Under the pieces are notes generated by a model. The model ran no database searches. It saw only the letters and a list, made by a program, of their open reading frames with translations, and was not told the origin of the DNA. A stretch of 64,000 bases of DNA. Source: Siphonodentalium dalli (taxonomy: Eukaryota; Mollusca; Scaphopoda; Gadilida; Siphonodentaliidae). Of this stretch, positions 37,001 to 48,514 are shown piece by piece (the stretch's first letter is position 1; every line of letters begins with the position of its first letter). A program made the translations under genes and the position numbers. The DNA lies in the NCBI GenBank assembly GCA_032622095.1, contig CP136069.1, positions 160,259,043 to 160,323,042 on the forward strand, written 5' to 3'.

Positions 37001-40000
37001 TTTGTCTGGGGCTCTGTATGGGTGAAATTGTTAAAGAATACAAGAACAAATTATTAAAATTGTAAAAAATTGTTAGGCCAATGCATTCTCTTATAAGAGA
37101 ATGCATTGGCACAGGGTAAAAAAAATCCCGACTTACGACTGGATTTGATATGGCGAGTCACATATAGCATCAGTCTTACTCTATTTTAAAGAGCGTACGT
37201 GTATTTAAAATTGGACTCAGTGGACTACAAAACTGACACTTATAATAAAGAGCGTTTATGTTCCATTGTATGGGAACTGGTAGTAAGAAGCAGTTTAATG
37301 AAACAATATATAATCTGCTTTCTATTTATCTATTAAAGTCACACTGATCGGTGTCACATATTTCAGAAAATCAATTAGGGGACAAAATAGCGTAATTGAA
37401 CGTCCTGCTTGTCATACAGTTTTGAATTGTTAATGTTGAACTAGGATATATATAGGAACCATATAGAATGGGAAAGGCTATTCTGTCGCTAGCGGCATAA
37501 TGCGATTACCCTCTTGCGGTAGCTAAATAGCATTTCCCTAGTATTTCATAACAATTCTAAAAACTCTATATGAATATAGTTATACAATAAACTTTAATCA
37601 TTGGTGAGTTTACATTAAGGTTTTTCAGCCTTGAAAGCCGTTTATAGTAGCAATCAGTTGCTTAGTTTACATAGCACACATATGCACGTATATACCCCAC
37701 TGATTAATTTTAATTTTATTTTGGGCATGGCCTATCACTACGTGTATAAATAAATAAAAGGGCTGGTGATATCATAGATGAAATAACCTTAAAGATTTAT
37801 GATTCACAAAGAACTGATACAATATTAACCGCTCTTTATTGGAGACATCAGTGTTGATGGTGGCATATACATATAAATATAGGCTAGCTAAAACTAAACA
37901 AAAGTTTTTTTAATCTTTTTACCCCCCCCCCCCGAAGCCAAGGAAATAGAAATTTGCGAGCGTTAATTCGGATTATCCATCTTTAATAATACAACATTCC
38001 AATGCATACGATTCATGATACTGAATCATGGGAGAACCGGTTGACTGTTGATCCATTCCTGACATGGTATGGATAAAGAATGTTCAGCTGATCGATTATG
38101 CTATTCAAGGCGGTGTGTGACATTGATGGCGGTCTCTGTGTAGATCAACGATAAAGAGCGTTCACTATTGATCTATCCTGATAAAGAGCGTTTTGCTCGC
38201 TTATGTGCGCAACATGTTAACTACACTCCGTGCTGAGTTTCAGCTGTTCTTTTGAAGACATCTGACGTCAAGTGGACCTATCTAATAATACTCACCGAGT
38301 CAAATTACCCCTATATAAAAAAAAATCAGCTATTTGATCGCCAAAAAAAAACAAACAAAAGCGGACAAACAAACAAAATTTAGTTTTATTAGTCTAGATA
38401 AATGGTTAATTAAATTAGACATCTCACCGTCAGGACTTAGGTATATAGAGTGGAAGTCTATGGTTGACGGTTTTTGGAATTCTCCGAGGTACAGCCACTC
38501 GTTGTTTGATCGTTTTAGGTGCCCCACGATGAGTATATCCTCGTCATCTTTGAATATATCACTGAAGTGCTCCTTCGAAGTTAAGTGCCACGATGTGAAC
38601 TTCTCCAGATAAATCGTCACATTGTTATAGGATTGACCTGTGATAGATGTAAATATGGAAATATGTGTATATACGTCCAATTATATGCGCCCAATTTGTG
38701 AATTTTAAAAAAAACCTCTCAATTTCAAACTATAAATTTGAAGGGGAAAATCATTATCCTCTATAACCAATGTATGGTACGATGTATGGTACGATGTATG
38801 GTATAGTAGTATAACAACATCTGTTCACCCTCACAATATGAGAGATATATTCAAATTAAGTAAAATATAAAGTGGGTTTAAAAAAAACCCCAGATTTATT
38901 GAGGCAGGTTGATGACTCGATGGAGAGTTTAACAGGAAATATTTTCAAAAACATACACTGCATTATCTAGACTATGAACCCAACGAGGGTATGCGCTCGG
39001 TCTATGAAATCATTCAAATTAACTCAAACATTTTTCATTACATATTTTAGTTTTTTGGCAGCCGTTTGCAGAAATATTCTTGTTAGTGTGTGAGGGACAA
39101 GCACATGCCATTTTCAGACCTAAGTTCAACCCGAAACTTAAATTGCCTTTATTCAAACAAACTTTTTTGTTGTCAAATCATGTACTGTACTTACATTTAT
39201 ATTTGTGCCATGATGATGGAAATTCATCCATGATTGTAACACTGTTTTTCATTTTGCATGACACTGGTAATATTAAAGGCGCGAACAGAACGTATTTTCT
39301 TGGATGTATTATAGCACAAGAGCAAACGATGTTAAACTAATTTAACTATTTCTGCAGACGCCTTGTCTCATAGCAACCGTTTACGCTAATCCCATATATG
39401 TACCAGTGAGTATACATGTTTGAACAGCTCCATAATCGTTTTGACGACCAGACACCGAATTCCAAATGAGGACATTTTAACGAATTGAAATGTTGTCGGC
39501 CTAACGATCAATCCAATTATCGCCTTTGTAAAAGAGCGTCCATTATTCCGTGACCCAAAATCGGTAGATAATAAAGAGCGTCGTCGATTATGAGTTATTG
39601 CGATCATTTCAATCTATTACGTATGGATTATTTAGTGGGTTTTCGATGTATTACGTATGGAATATTTAGTGGGTTTTTCGCGACGCATGTGTAATACGAA
39701 TGGTAATCAGAAACAAAATGGCTTAGGAAATTGGAATGATTTGCCATCAAATCGGACCACGAAATTTAAATTAAATATTACTCATTTAAATACTAACAAG
39801 TATACAATGTGGTGTCTATGACCACGCTCAAAGTGCAAGGCATAATTCTGTCCCGTCGCTACGCTGGCCTGACCACTGCCCCCCACGGGCTATAGTCTAA
39901 TTTGGAGTAAAAATTACTGTCACCACGTGTTTAGCGGATTTTGAGAAATGTATACCAACGTCTTTTCAGAAACTTGTTTTATTTACTTCTGGCTAATCGG

Positions 40001-43000
40001 TGTAGGAGTTGTCGGGTGGAATATTTACTTCTGATTAATTGGCGTAGGAGTTGTCGGGTGAACTATTTACTTCTGGCTAATCGGCGTAGTAGTTGTCGGA
40101 CGGACTATTTACTTCTGGCTAATCGGCGTAGTAGTTGTCAGGCGGACTATTTACTTCTAGCTAATCGGCGTAGGAGTTGTCGGGCGGACTATTTACTTCT
40201 GACTAATCGACATAGGAGTTGTGGGGCGGACTATTTACTTCTGGCTAATCGGCGTAGGAGTTGTCGGGTGGACTATTTACTTCTGACTAATCGACATAGG
40301 AGTTGTGGGGCGGACTATTTACTTCTGGCTAATCGGCGTAGGAGTTGTCGGGCGGACTATTTACTTCTGACTAATCGACATAGGAGTTGTCGAGCGGAAT
40401 ATTTACTTCTGGATAATCGGTGATGTCAGACTATTTATTAACTTCTGGCTAATCGGTAAAAGAGTTGTCGGTCGGATTGTTTACTTCTGGCTAAACGGCA
40501 TTTATATGAGTTGTCGGGTGGACTATTTACTTCTGACTAATCGGCGTAGGTGTTGTCGGGCGGACTATTTATTTCTGGCTAATCAGCGTAGGAGTTGTCG
40601 GGCGGACTATTTACTTCTGACTAATCGGCATAGGAGTTGTCGGACGGACAATTTACTTCTGGATAATCGGTGTTGTCAGACTATTTATTAACTTCTGGCT
40701 AATCGGTAAAAGAGTTGTCGGTCGGACTGTTTACTTCTGGCCCAAACGGCGTAGGAGTTGTCGGGCGGACTATTTACTTCTGGCTAATCGGCGTAGGTGT
40801 TGTCGGGCGGACTATTTATTTCTGGCTAATCAGCGTAGGAGTTGTCGGGCGGACTATTTACTTCTGACTATCGTCATAGTAATTGTCGGACGGACTATTT
40901 ACTTCTGACTAATCGTCATAGGAGTTGTCGGACGGACTATTTACTTCTGGCTAACAAACGTAGGAGTTGTCGGTCGGACTATTACTTTCTGACTAATCGT
41001 CATAGGAGTTGTCGGGCGGACTATTTACTTCTGGCTAACAAGCGTTATAGTTGTCGGGCGGACTATTTACTTGTGGCTAATCGGCGTAGGAGTTGTCGGA
41101 TATCTTGTTATACTCACCGTGGAGTTCAATGGAGACATTGCCATCCGTGAACGTGCTGATGACGTAACCACTTGACGAATCTACCGAGTGGATGTACAGG
41201 TTGCACCAGTAGGACCCGTTTTTGTAGACGTATCTGCCCTCCCAGTTAGGGTTCGATTTGAAAACTTCCTGCCATGTGGGGTTCTGGCTAGAGCAGTATG
41301 ACAGTGCTGAAATGTGATGACATATTATGTACAATAATACAAATGCTTAAGGACATTTGTTCCGAGAATTGCCACTTATGGAGTCCAGATGTCGGCTATG
41401 AATGTTTCGTCTGCTGGCTTAATCCCAATTTGTTGTCTTATGTTTGGTCTAATATATTGATTTAACAAACTTTACAGAACACAGAGCAAGAGCGTGCATG
41501 TTACTGTCCGATAGTACAGAAGATATCGGTTGATATATAATTATGTTCCCAGTTATTGCTATAACGTATTGTACAGATAAACACAGCACATCGAGATATA
41601 ACTAATAGAATAGATACAATCATAATTATCAAGATCATATTCTAAATTGGATGTGACATGTACTACCATCTTATATGTTGGAAGTATCAGACCACGATCG
41701 TTCCACCATACCGATGGCATGATACACGTCACATGGTAGGTGTATCATATACATCATACCTTATTAGGATGCATGATATTATAATTTATACACCATACGT
41801 TGTAATAACTACTGGCGTCGAGAGATACGAAGGACTCTCTCTCCATCAGCCGATCAGACTAGACCTCTTTTACCGATGCTCCTGCTGTGTTTATCATTAT
41901 GACTTATACACATATAAAGTTATCAAAAGCTACGGACAGTTATTGTTATCAATGTTCCCGACACGGCCAATTCAACATCTAAACCCTAGACACCGGGACA
42001 TTACTCTGGTAAAATTTGTCCAGTGAATCGTCATCATATTATACGCACACGTGTAGACCCACCCACGTATTTTTACTCTAGTGAAATGGACCCATCCATG
42101 TATTTCACCAAATGTATTTTACTGGGATGTAAGTATGTATGTGGTGGTTCTACTAGATTAATTCTACCAGGGTGATTTACATCGATATTAAGGCAATTTA
42201 TCACGGTACATTTATAGTACCGGGCTACGGTTTTAGAAGACTTAACATGTCGAGAACAGATTGGAAGTCATGAATGGCGCATGTGATTACATAAGGTGTT
42301 AAACTCTTCTGAACTTAAGCCTACTTAGTTATAAGAATATTCTTGCCCCATTCTGTTAACTTTTGAGTATAACACCGGTTACAAATATTTTCCACTGATT
42401 AACGAATAAAATGTATTCTTAAAAAACAAAACAAAAGAGACACAGAAAACACATCAGCTGCGTAAAGTTCTATTGTGAAATAGCGTTATCGCTCATGCCC
42501 GTGTAAATATACTCCGGTAAAAAGGCATGTAAAACCATGCAAAATAAGGACATATCCTCGTAAATTCCATGTAAAGACATTGTGTACCCCACTTTATATA
42601 ATCTTGTAAATGCTGGTGTATTAATTACCATTATATACAAAACATTAACAAACATGGGAGCCTATGTACCTGTAATTAACATGGGAGCCTATATATGCAC
42701 CACCAAATTTGAGATTGATTGGACTTCACCTTGCAAAGTTGTTTCCAGTTTGGACTTAAATGTATAAAACACAATAAACACAACCCGGCCCACCTAACGT
42801 CTTGTCACTGCGAGTTTGAACTAGATATTTGTGTGTCAAATGTCAACTCGCACAGTCGTTGGTAAGGCTAACTAGAATGCACTCAGAGAGATGCCAACGT
42901 GCGCAAAACTGTAATAAACAATAATTAAAAAAATAATTTCACTGTATTTTACTAAATTTATTTAATTTAATTTAATGTTAGCAAAAAAAGACAATTACCA

Positions 43001-43878
43001 TTTGCCACATAACATTAATGCTATAGGGAATGCATAATGAAATTATTCTCAAAATCCATCTCTGACTGGAACCATACCATATATCAAAGCACCATCGTCG
43101 TAGTGCCAGGTTTTGAAGTAACGTAGGGCTTTTGAAGTAAAGCGTTTTTCAAAGAGCGTTTTTTTCTTCGAAGAGATCTATATTGACTAAATAACGGAAA
43201 TATACAGAAATAATAAAAACAAATTTAAAGAGCATGTTTTTTTCTTCAGAAGAAGTGTGTAACCGAGAATTTACAACTTTATGTTCTGATTTACATGGGT
43301 TTTACCCATTTATATCCCGTTTCGCCAACATTTTACAAGAGTAAAGCGGGTTTTACGAAAGTATAATCTCTTTACACCATGATTTAGTAGAGTATGCACT
43401 GGAGTATGTTCTGATTTACATGGGTTTTTAACAATGTATGTCTTGTTTCATCAGCATTTTACGAGAGTATACTTAGAGAGTAATACAGTGGGTGCACCAG
43501 GCCTTTACTTCGGACTTCACAGTGGTATTATGTGTTTTTTTTACATGAAATTTACAAGGTTTTTACTGTAAAAGCCATGGTAAAGTCCATGTAAAAAGGG
43601 CATACCATTGTAAAGTAAAAGTTTTATCAGAGTATATCATTGTTTACCTGACATTACCATATTTTACCGAGTATATAGAGCCATGTAAACCATGGTTTAC
43701 CTGGCCTTTCTCATAGTGTTTCGTTTTATAATGGTAGAATAAATAGTTGTTATTATCACGGACGTCCCTGAATTCGGGTCGGAATTAACTAAAATGGCAG
43801 TTATAGTTAGTATGGTATATATGACTTATGCTACTTACTCAAAACAAACAGGACGCCGAAGTACAGAGCTGTATCCAT
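30827..43878 (-). CDS. Uncharacterised type I membrane protein, complete gene (4 coding exons)
   Basis: Joining 43878-43839, 41306-41118, 38637-38428 and 31053-30827 gives one frame of 222 codons including the stop. All three introns are phase 1 with GT-AG ends. The 221-residue product starts with a classic signal peptide (MDTALYFGVLFVLTLS). Its ectodomain of about 130 residues has two cysteines (18, 48) and at least three glycosylation sites (NGS, NVS, NVT) and alternates short hydrophobic strands, so a small beta-rich domain is likely. One transmembrane helix covers residues 162-185, followed by RRK and a 33-residue tail with the endocytic-type motif Y199-K-T-F202. I do not recognise the family. 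Both middle exons being phase 1-1 means either could be skipped without a frameshift; further phase 1-1 exons in the long introns cannot be excluded. A minus-strand ATTAAA at 30734-30729 is a candidate poly(A) signal. Confidence 0.72.
31088..31290 (+). mobile_element. Family H remnant
   Basis: AAGGCCAATAAAAAGTAAAC, GCTAGATTTACATCCCCTCC and the inverted 'ACCTTGTAT...AAGATA' region match the family H body; the other end is lost. It lies in the last intron of the membrane-protein gene. Confidence 0.55.
31777..31892 (+). repeat. Near-perfect 58-bp-arm palindrome
   Basis: TTACAGGACGCTTAGTGGTC and onward to ATCAATATT is followed immediately by its complement, ending GACCACTAAGCGTCCTGTAA. There is essentially no loop. 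It could be a minimal MITE; it would fold into a strong hairpin if transcribed. Confidence 0.85.
32575..33110 (+). repeat. Tandem repeat of about 125 bp rich in GGTCAAGGTCA
   Basis: Four diverged units each contain a block like AAGGTCAAGGTCAGGTC...GTCA, then TTTGACCCGTCCAAAACAC, then ATCAAATTTCGTCGAAAT and CCGTTTTACCC. The same motifs in the opposite orientation make up the arrays at 46970-48140. Confidence 0.75.
33573..34350 (+). repeat. Tandem duplication with 16-bp CCTTCGGAATAG arrays
   Basis: Two units about 490 bp apart each contain GAAAACAAAACAAAATCACA with TTTAATGTT and then an array of CCTTCGGAATAGNGAA units (33735-33850, 34270-34335). The 16-bp period and CCTTCGG core match the terminal units of the Foldback element at 23637-24781. 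Confidence 0.75.
34853..36178 (+). repeat. 1.3-kb palindrome with about 647-bp arms
   Basis: From ACACAGGGGCCTG at 34853 to its complement at 36178, the left arm (34853-35499) is the near-identical reverse complement of the right arm (35532-36178), with a spacer of about 32 bases. Each arm has mirrored 74-codon ORFs (35021-35245 minus, 35787-36011 plus) that differ at only three residues. I do not recognise the translation and would not call it a gene. No target duplication is evident. Confidence 0.85.
36745..37162 (+). mobile_element. Family D MITE
   Basis: TA-flanked (36743-36744, 37163-37164), with ends TGTGACCCGCCATATCAAAT and ATTTGATATGGCGAGTCACA. The body is inverted relative to the copy at 29200. 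The right-hand hairpin core is reduced to GCATTCTCTTATAAGAGAAT by an internal deletion. Confidence 0.86.
37163..38427. other. Intron sequence with a family B remnant
   Basis: Includes the right end of a family B MITE (about 37915-37985: CCCGAAGCCAAGGAAATAG) and four copies of the AAAGAGCG motif (37188, 37247, 38153, 38183). No exon seen. Confidence 0.5.
38428..38637 (-). CDS. Type I membrane protein, coding exon 3
   Basis: Follows CATCTATCACAG and ends at GTGAGATG. It encodes residues 78-146: SYNNVTIYLEKFTSW, then an acidic stretch FKDDEDILIVGHL and FQKPSTIDFHSIYL. Phase 1-1. Confidence 0.8.
39975..41103 (+). repeat. 42-bp minisatellite, about 27 copies
   Basis: Unit TATTTACTTCTGGCTAATCG + GCGTAGGAGTTGTCGGGCGGAC, with variants. 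Because 42 is a multiple of three, plus-strand reading gives long 14-residue repeat ORFs (…DYLLLANRRRSCRA…, for example 39941-40423). These lie in the intron of a gene on the other strand and have no supporting gene structure, so they are treated as non-coding. Confidence 0.93.
41118..41306 (-). CDS. Type I membrane protein, coding exon 2
   Basis: Follows CACATTTCAG and ends at a GTGAGTA donor. It encodes residues 15-76, including CSSQNPTWQEVFKSN, WEGRYVYKNGSYWC and NVSIELH. Phase 1-1. The donor lies 14 bases from the end of a 42-bp minisatellite. Confidence 0.8.
41307..43838 (-). other. First coding intron of the membrane-protein gene
   Basis: Contains inverted AT-rich sequences sharing CATGTAAA, GTAAAA and TTTACATGG phrases (about 42480-42600 and 43290-43700), probably an old foldback element, and AAAGAGCG motifs near 43150. 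No exon recognised. Confidence 0.45.
43839..43878 (-). CDS. Type I membrane protein, coding exon 1 (signal peptide)
   Basis: ATG at 43878-43876 encodes 13 residues, MDTALYFGVLFVL, plus one base before a GTAAGTAG donor. The first base of the split codon (A) joins CA of exon 2 to give Thr. An out-of-frame ATG lies ten bases upstream; the exon probably begins at 43912 after a TTCCAG acceptor, so the start codon is in the second transcribed exon. Confidence 0.75.
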
Positions 43879-43911
43879 TGGGCCTCATCACATGGTTCAT
43901 TCCTCTCCCAA

Positions 43912-44986
43912 ACTGGAATCAGATAAGTGACGTTTACCACAAATAACTACAATTGCTATGCAATTATTATTGACATAATATCAAGCAATGTCTTTACAGT
44001 GACAAAGCAAGCAATATACTGCTGCATGATTCGGGTGTATACGGGTTGAATGAGGTGTGTACCTTGTATCGCCGTGGGCTTGTTGGATATGGGGAATATA
44101 TTCCTGTGTTATGTCATTCCATGTCTAATTTATGCTATGGTAGTTCGAGTTTCAAACCAATCGACCTAGTGTACAAATATGTGTAGACTGAAATGTGCAC
44201 CCAACCATAGGGAAAGTATGAGGTACTGTATAAAATGGAGGGGGACTCCCAAGAGAGCTCGATTCATCAAAAGTTATTCAAGGTGTCGTGTGGAGTATGT
44301 ACGCTTGGACTAACTGTGGGAATAGTGCACTGAATGCTTAAAATAGTTCCCTTTAATCAGGTCAGATAATCAGGTCAGAAATCGTCATCGATACACTGAA
44401 TTTGTTCCACATCGGGAGGGTCAATATGAAATCGACCCTACTCTTTCCTGATCAGGGGACTCCATTTTACCCCAGGCATTTATGTATTATTCGTCATATA
44501 TATGCCATAGATAAACACAAAGCGTACAAATATTGACTTAAGAATATCGTTTACAAAATCAAATGTCCACTAAAATGTGTGTGAGGGAAGCAATTGCCAT
44601 GCATGTTGTCCGTAAAAGTGACCTGATTTCATTAATTGTAGAAATCAAGCCCCCCCCCCCGCTCCCTGATATATTACGACGACAAACAACAGCAGTGATA
44701 TTCGCGATATGTAACAAATTAGGAACGTATCAATGAATTTGTTCACATCATCAATCCATCGACCTGTACTATATACGTCGATGATCAATCATAACCCATT
44801 TTAGTGCCCCGTATTTAGCTATTTACCTTTCGAATAAACGTGAAATTGATGGCGATAAAGAGGTATATGTGTACATATAGACCACATGACATGGCCGGGA
44901 ATGTACCCATATACAGGTGTATAATCAAAGTGTTTTAACGTTAAGTATAAAACTTACCTGTTGTGACGTTCCATGTATTCGCGCAT
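43912..44986 (-). other. Probable 5' UTR intron and leader exon with a short uORF
   Basis: On the minus strand an exon-like segment ends at 44958 with CAACAG and a strong GTAAGTT donor. Spliced to the acceptor before 43912, its ATG at 44986 would open a 14-codon upstream ORF (MREYMERHN + SLGEE) that stops before the signal-peptide ATG. The transcription start is not visible. Confidence 0.4.
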
Positions 44987-45285
44987 TTTGTCAAAACATT
45001 ACCAACAGTTACTGTTTCCGGGTGCACACAGTACGCAAAAAGTGACGCGAAGCAGACGGAAAACTAATGACCGTATATGGAGCAGTGAAGCTCGATCGAT
45101 AAATCATCGAGTTATTATACCCGAGTGAGGCACAAGCCGGGTAGATTGTGGATGTTAGCCAGGCAAACGTGGCGAGGCTCACAATGGGTGAACTCAACAG
45201 ATTGAAATCTCTGTGGCCGCCAGATAACGTCATGCATCTTTACTCTGGCTGCGCCCGTCGATCATAATTCCCACCTTGTTTCAGT

Positions 45286-45627
45286 GGTCCTGATGATTTG
45301 CTAGGATGCTGGTGGGTCCTGATGATTTGCTAGGATGCTGGTGGGTCCTGATGATTTCCTATGATGCTGGTGGGTCCTGATGATTTACTATGATGCTGGT
45401 GGGTCCTGATGATTTACTATGATGCTGGTGGGTCCTGCTATAATTTGCTATGATGCTGGTGGGTCCTGATGATTTGCTATGATGCTGGTGGGTCCGATGA
45501 TTTTCTATGATGCTGGTGGGTCCTGATGATTTACTATGATGCTGGTGGGTCCTGATGATTTTCTATGATGCTGGTGGGTCCTGATGATTTACTATGATGC
45601 TGGCGGGTCCTGCTAATTTGCTATGCT
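45286..45627 (+). repeat. 29-bp minisatellite, about 12 copies
   Basis: Units of GGTCCTGATGATTTACTATG + ATGCTGGTG repeat directly. The array lies just upstream of the presumed leader exon of the membrane-protein gene. Confidence 0.92.
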
Positions 45628-46029
45628 ATGACTTTATTTTAAAGTTGTCATTTTCGCAGTGTTTGGATAATCCGAGCGATTTAAGATAAAGACAGTGTCT
45701 GTATGAAACATTCAAGAACATTCATATTTTTGAAAAATATTAATAATGTCTGCGCTTGTGTTTGCAAACGACGTTAATAGCAATCCTGATTATAGTCGAT
45801 TTACAATAACTAATACAACCGGTATTAAAATATTTCGCAATTTATATGTTTTTGAATGTTTCATACACATGTATTTTTCTGGATATGTTCAGATTATCCG
45901 AACACTGCGAAAATTACATGTATAGAACAATAACGCTATTTTTTCTTAACAGCATCAGTTTGCCCTAACAGCATCGTAGCACATTAGCAGGACCACTGGA
46001 CCAGGGGTGATTCCACCAGTTCAAAACTT

Positions 46030-46690
46030 TGCCATGGGTTGGTGTGTGTTGTCCGTCCGTCAACAATTATTACTTTGACACACCCTTCAGACCACATTCC
46101 TCATCCGATCAGCACCAAACTTCATATTGATCTTCTGGGCGACTTTTAGATGGGAGCCGTCAACCCTACACGAAGTTTCTTAAAACACATGGCCGCCAGC
46201 TGCCATCTTGGATTTCTAAATTTGAATCCAACGCCACACCCTCCAGCCCGCATTTATTTGCGGCCACCTTCCTAGACCGATCACATCACCAAACTTCATA
46301 AGGATTTCCAGGGTGATCGCTAGATGGGAGACATCGATTTCCCTCAAAATTTGAATCCATTGACACATCCTGCAGCCCGCATTTATGAGAAAATTATTTT
46401 TAAACTTTACAGACGTGTTTATGATCACCTCTAGATGTGAACTATCGAATTTTTCCTTATTTCAAATAAAAACATAGCCGCCAGCCCCCGTTTTGGATTT
46501 TACTTTTTGCATGACTAAATCCTTTGGCAAACCATACAGACCACACCCTTCACACGATCGTCACAAAGCTTCATGTGGATCTTCGGGGTGACCATAGCTG
46601 CATGGGATCCATCAACCCCCCCCTGAATTTCGTTCAAAAACATGGCCGCCAGCGGCCATCTTGGATTTTACTAATATTTTAATAATGGCT
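46030..46690 (+). repeat. Degenerate tandem repeat with ATGGCCGCCAGC
   Basis: About four diverged units share CAGACCACA(C/T)CCTTC, ACCAAACTTCAT, GGGTGA and CATGGCCGCCAGCGGCCATC. A related piece in the other orientation is at about 34590-34750. Confidence 0.6.
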
Positions 46691-46799
46691 GAGTTGGTTG
46701 TTGCGCCACCGTTATTAATATATTATGAAATACATAATGTTCTTGGATGTTCCATACAGACACTGGCTTTTGCTCACATCGCTCGGATTAGCCAAATAC

Positions 46800-48150
46800 A
46801 TCTATTATATATTTTGGAAGATCTGTGTGAGTGTGTGTGAGGGTGTGTCTGTGTGTGTGTCTGTAATCGATGGACTCAAAAACGGCCTAGCCGATTTCGA
46901 TGAAACTTGGTATGTGTGGGTATTTTCGGCTGGGGAGTGACATGGGCCTATTAATTTACCCGTGCGACGTGATCTTGACCTTGAATCGGGTAATTTGAAG
47001 GTCAAACGCCCGAATATCACGGGATTTCGATGAAACTTGGTATGTGGGGGTACTTTCGTATGGGGAGTCTCATAAGCATATTAATTTGCCCGTGCGACGT
47101 GACCTTGGCCTTGAAATCGGGTAATTTCAAGGTCAAACGCCCGAATATCACGGGATTTCGATGAAACTTGGTATGTGGGGGGTACTTTCGTATGGGGGGT
47201 CTCATAAGCATATTCATTTGCCTGTGCGACGTGACCGTGACCTTTAAATAGGGTCAATTCAAGGTCAAATCGCCAATTTTGATGGTATTTCGACGAAATT
47301 TTATACATAGGGTTACTTTTGTCCACTGGGTGTTTTGGACGGGTCAAATCGTGACCCCGACCTGACCTTGACCTTCAAAATGATCAATTCAAGGTCAAAT
47401 CGGGTGAAACCGGATGGATTTAGACGGGTACTTTTGTCGGGTACTTTTGTTCGGGCAGTGTTTTGGACGGGTCAAATCGTGACCCCACTTGACCTTGGCC
47501 TTCAAAATAGACAATTCAAGGTCAAAGCCCGGACGAAGTCGGGTCACCTTCTAGTCTATTATATATTTTGGAAGATCTGTGTGTGTGTGTGTGTGTCTGT
47601 CTGTAATCGATGGACTCGAAAACGGCCAAGCCGATTTCGATGAAACTTGGTATGTGGGGGTATTTTCGGCCGGGGAGTGACATGGGCCTATTAATTTACC
47701 CGTGCGACGTGACCTTGACCTTGAAATCGGGTCATTTCAAGGTCAAACGCCCGAATATCACGGGATTTCGATGAAACTTGGTATGTGGGGGTACTTTCAT
47801 ATGGGGAGTCTCATAAGCATATTCATGCGCCCGTGCGACGTGACCTTGAAATCGGGTCAATTCAAGGTCAAATCGCCAATTTTGATGGGATTTCGACGAA
47901 ATTTTATACTTAGGGTTACTTTTGTCCACTGAGTGTTTTGGGCGGGTCAAACCGTGACCCCGACCTTACCTTGACCTTCAAAATGATCAATTCAAGGTCA
48001 AATCGGGTAAAACCGGATGGATTTCGACGGGCACGTTTGTCGGGTACATTTGTCCGGGCAGTGTTTTGGACTGGTCAAATCGTGACCCCACTTGACCTTC
48101 AAAATGGACAATTCCAGGTCAAAGCCCGGACGAAGTCGGGTCACCTTCTA

Positions 48151-48152
<2 letters not shown>
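46800..48152 (+). repeat. Tandem pair of about 0.6-0.75 kb repeat elements
   Basis: Two direct copies (46800-47555, 47556-48152) each run from CTATTATATATTTTGGAAGA and a GT-rich run to GGGTCACCTTCTAGT. Each is itself made of smaller units: GATTTCGATGAAACTTGGTA, CGTGCGACGTGACCTTGACC and TTCAAGGTCAAA. Reading frames through them are by-products of the repeat. Confidence 0.75.

Positions 48153-48211
<59 letters not shown>
48152..48211 (+). repeat. (TA)n microsatellite
   Basis: About 29 uninterrupted TA units directly after the tandem pair. Confidence 0.95.
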
Positions 48212-48214
<3 letters not shown>

Positions 48215-48514
48215 CCTTGATATAAAGAATCTAATGGTGCAGCTTAAATGTTTCAAAGTGGCGCCGGCTTTCCTATACATTGTGCACTTCTGAATGAATT
48301 AATGCTTTATTACATCAGCTAATATTTAAAGTATATAGAACGACGCAGAACATACATACAACATTTACAATGAGTGTGAATGGCCGGATCGATTAACAAA
48401 ATCTTGTGTGTTTTTTTATTTACACGACTTTCTATTTGTGTGGGGATATTCAATCGCTGAAATTGGGTGTCATTGCACGTAACAAACTTGCACACGGCAA
48501 TTAATCATCCGTAA

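Noticed and set aside
39941-41150. Long plus-strand ORFs made of 14-residue repeats (DYLLLANRRRSC type)
   Set aside because: They are the translation of a 42-bp minisatellite; the unit length is a multiple of three, and the array lies in an intron of a gene on the other strand. No start context or splice structure supports a repeat protein.
46805-48225. Overlapping ORFs on both strands through the GACCTTGACC repeats
   Set aside because: Every frame is produced by repeating units; the ORFs differ between units and lack gene structure.
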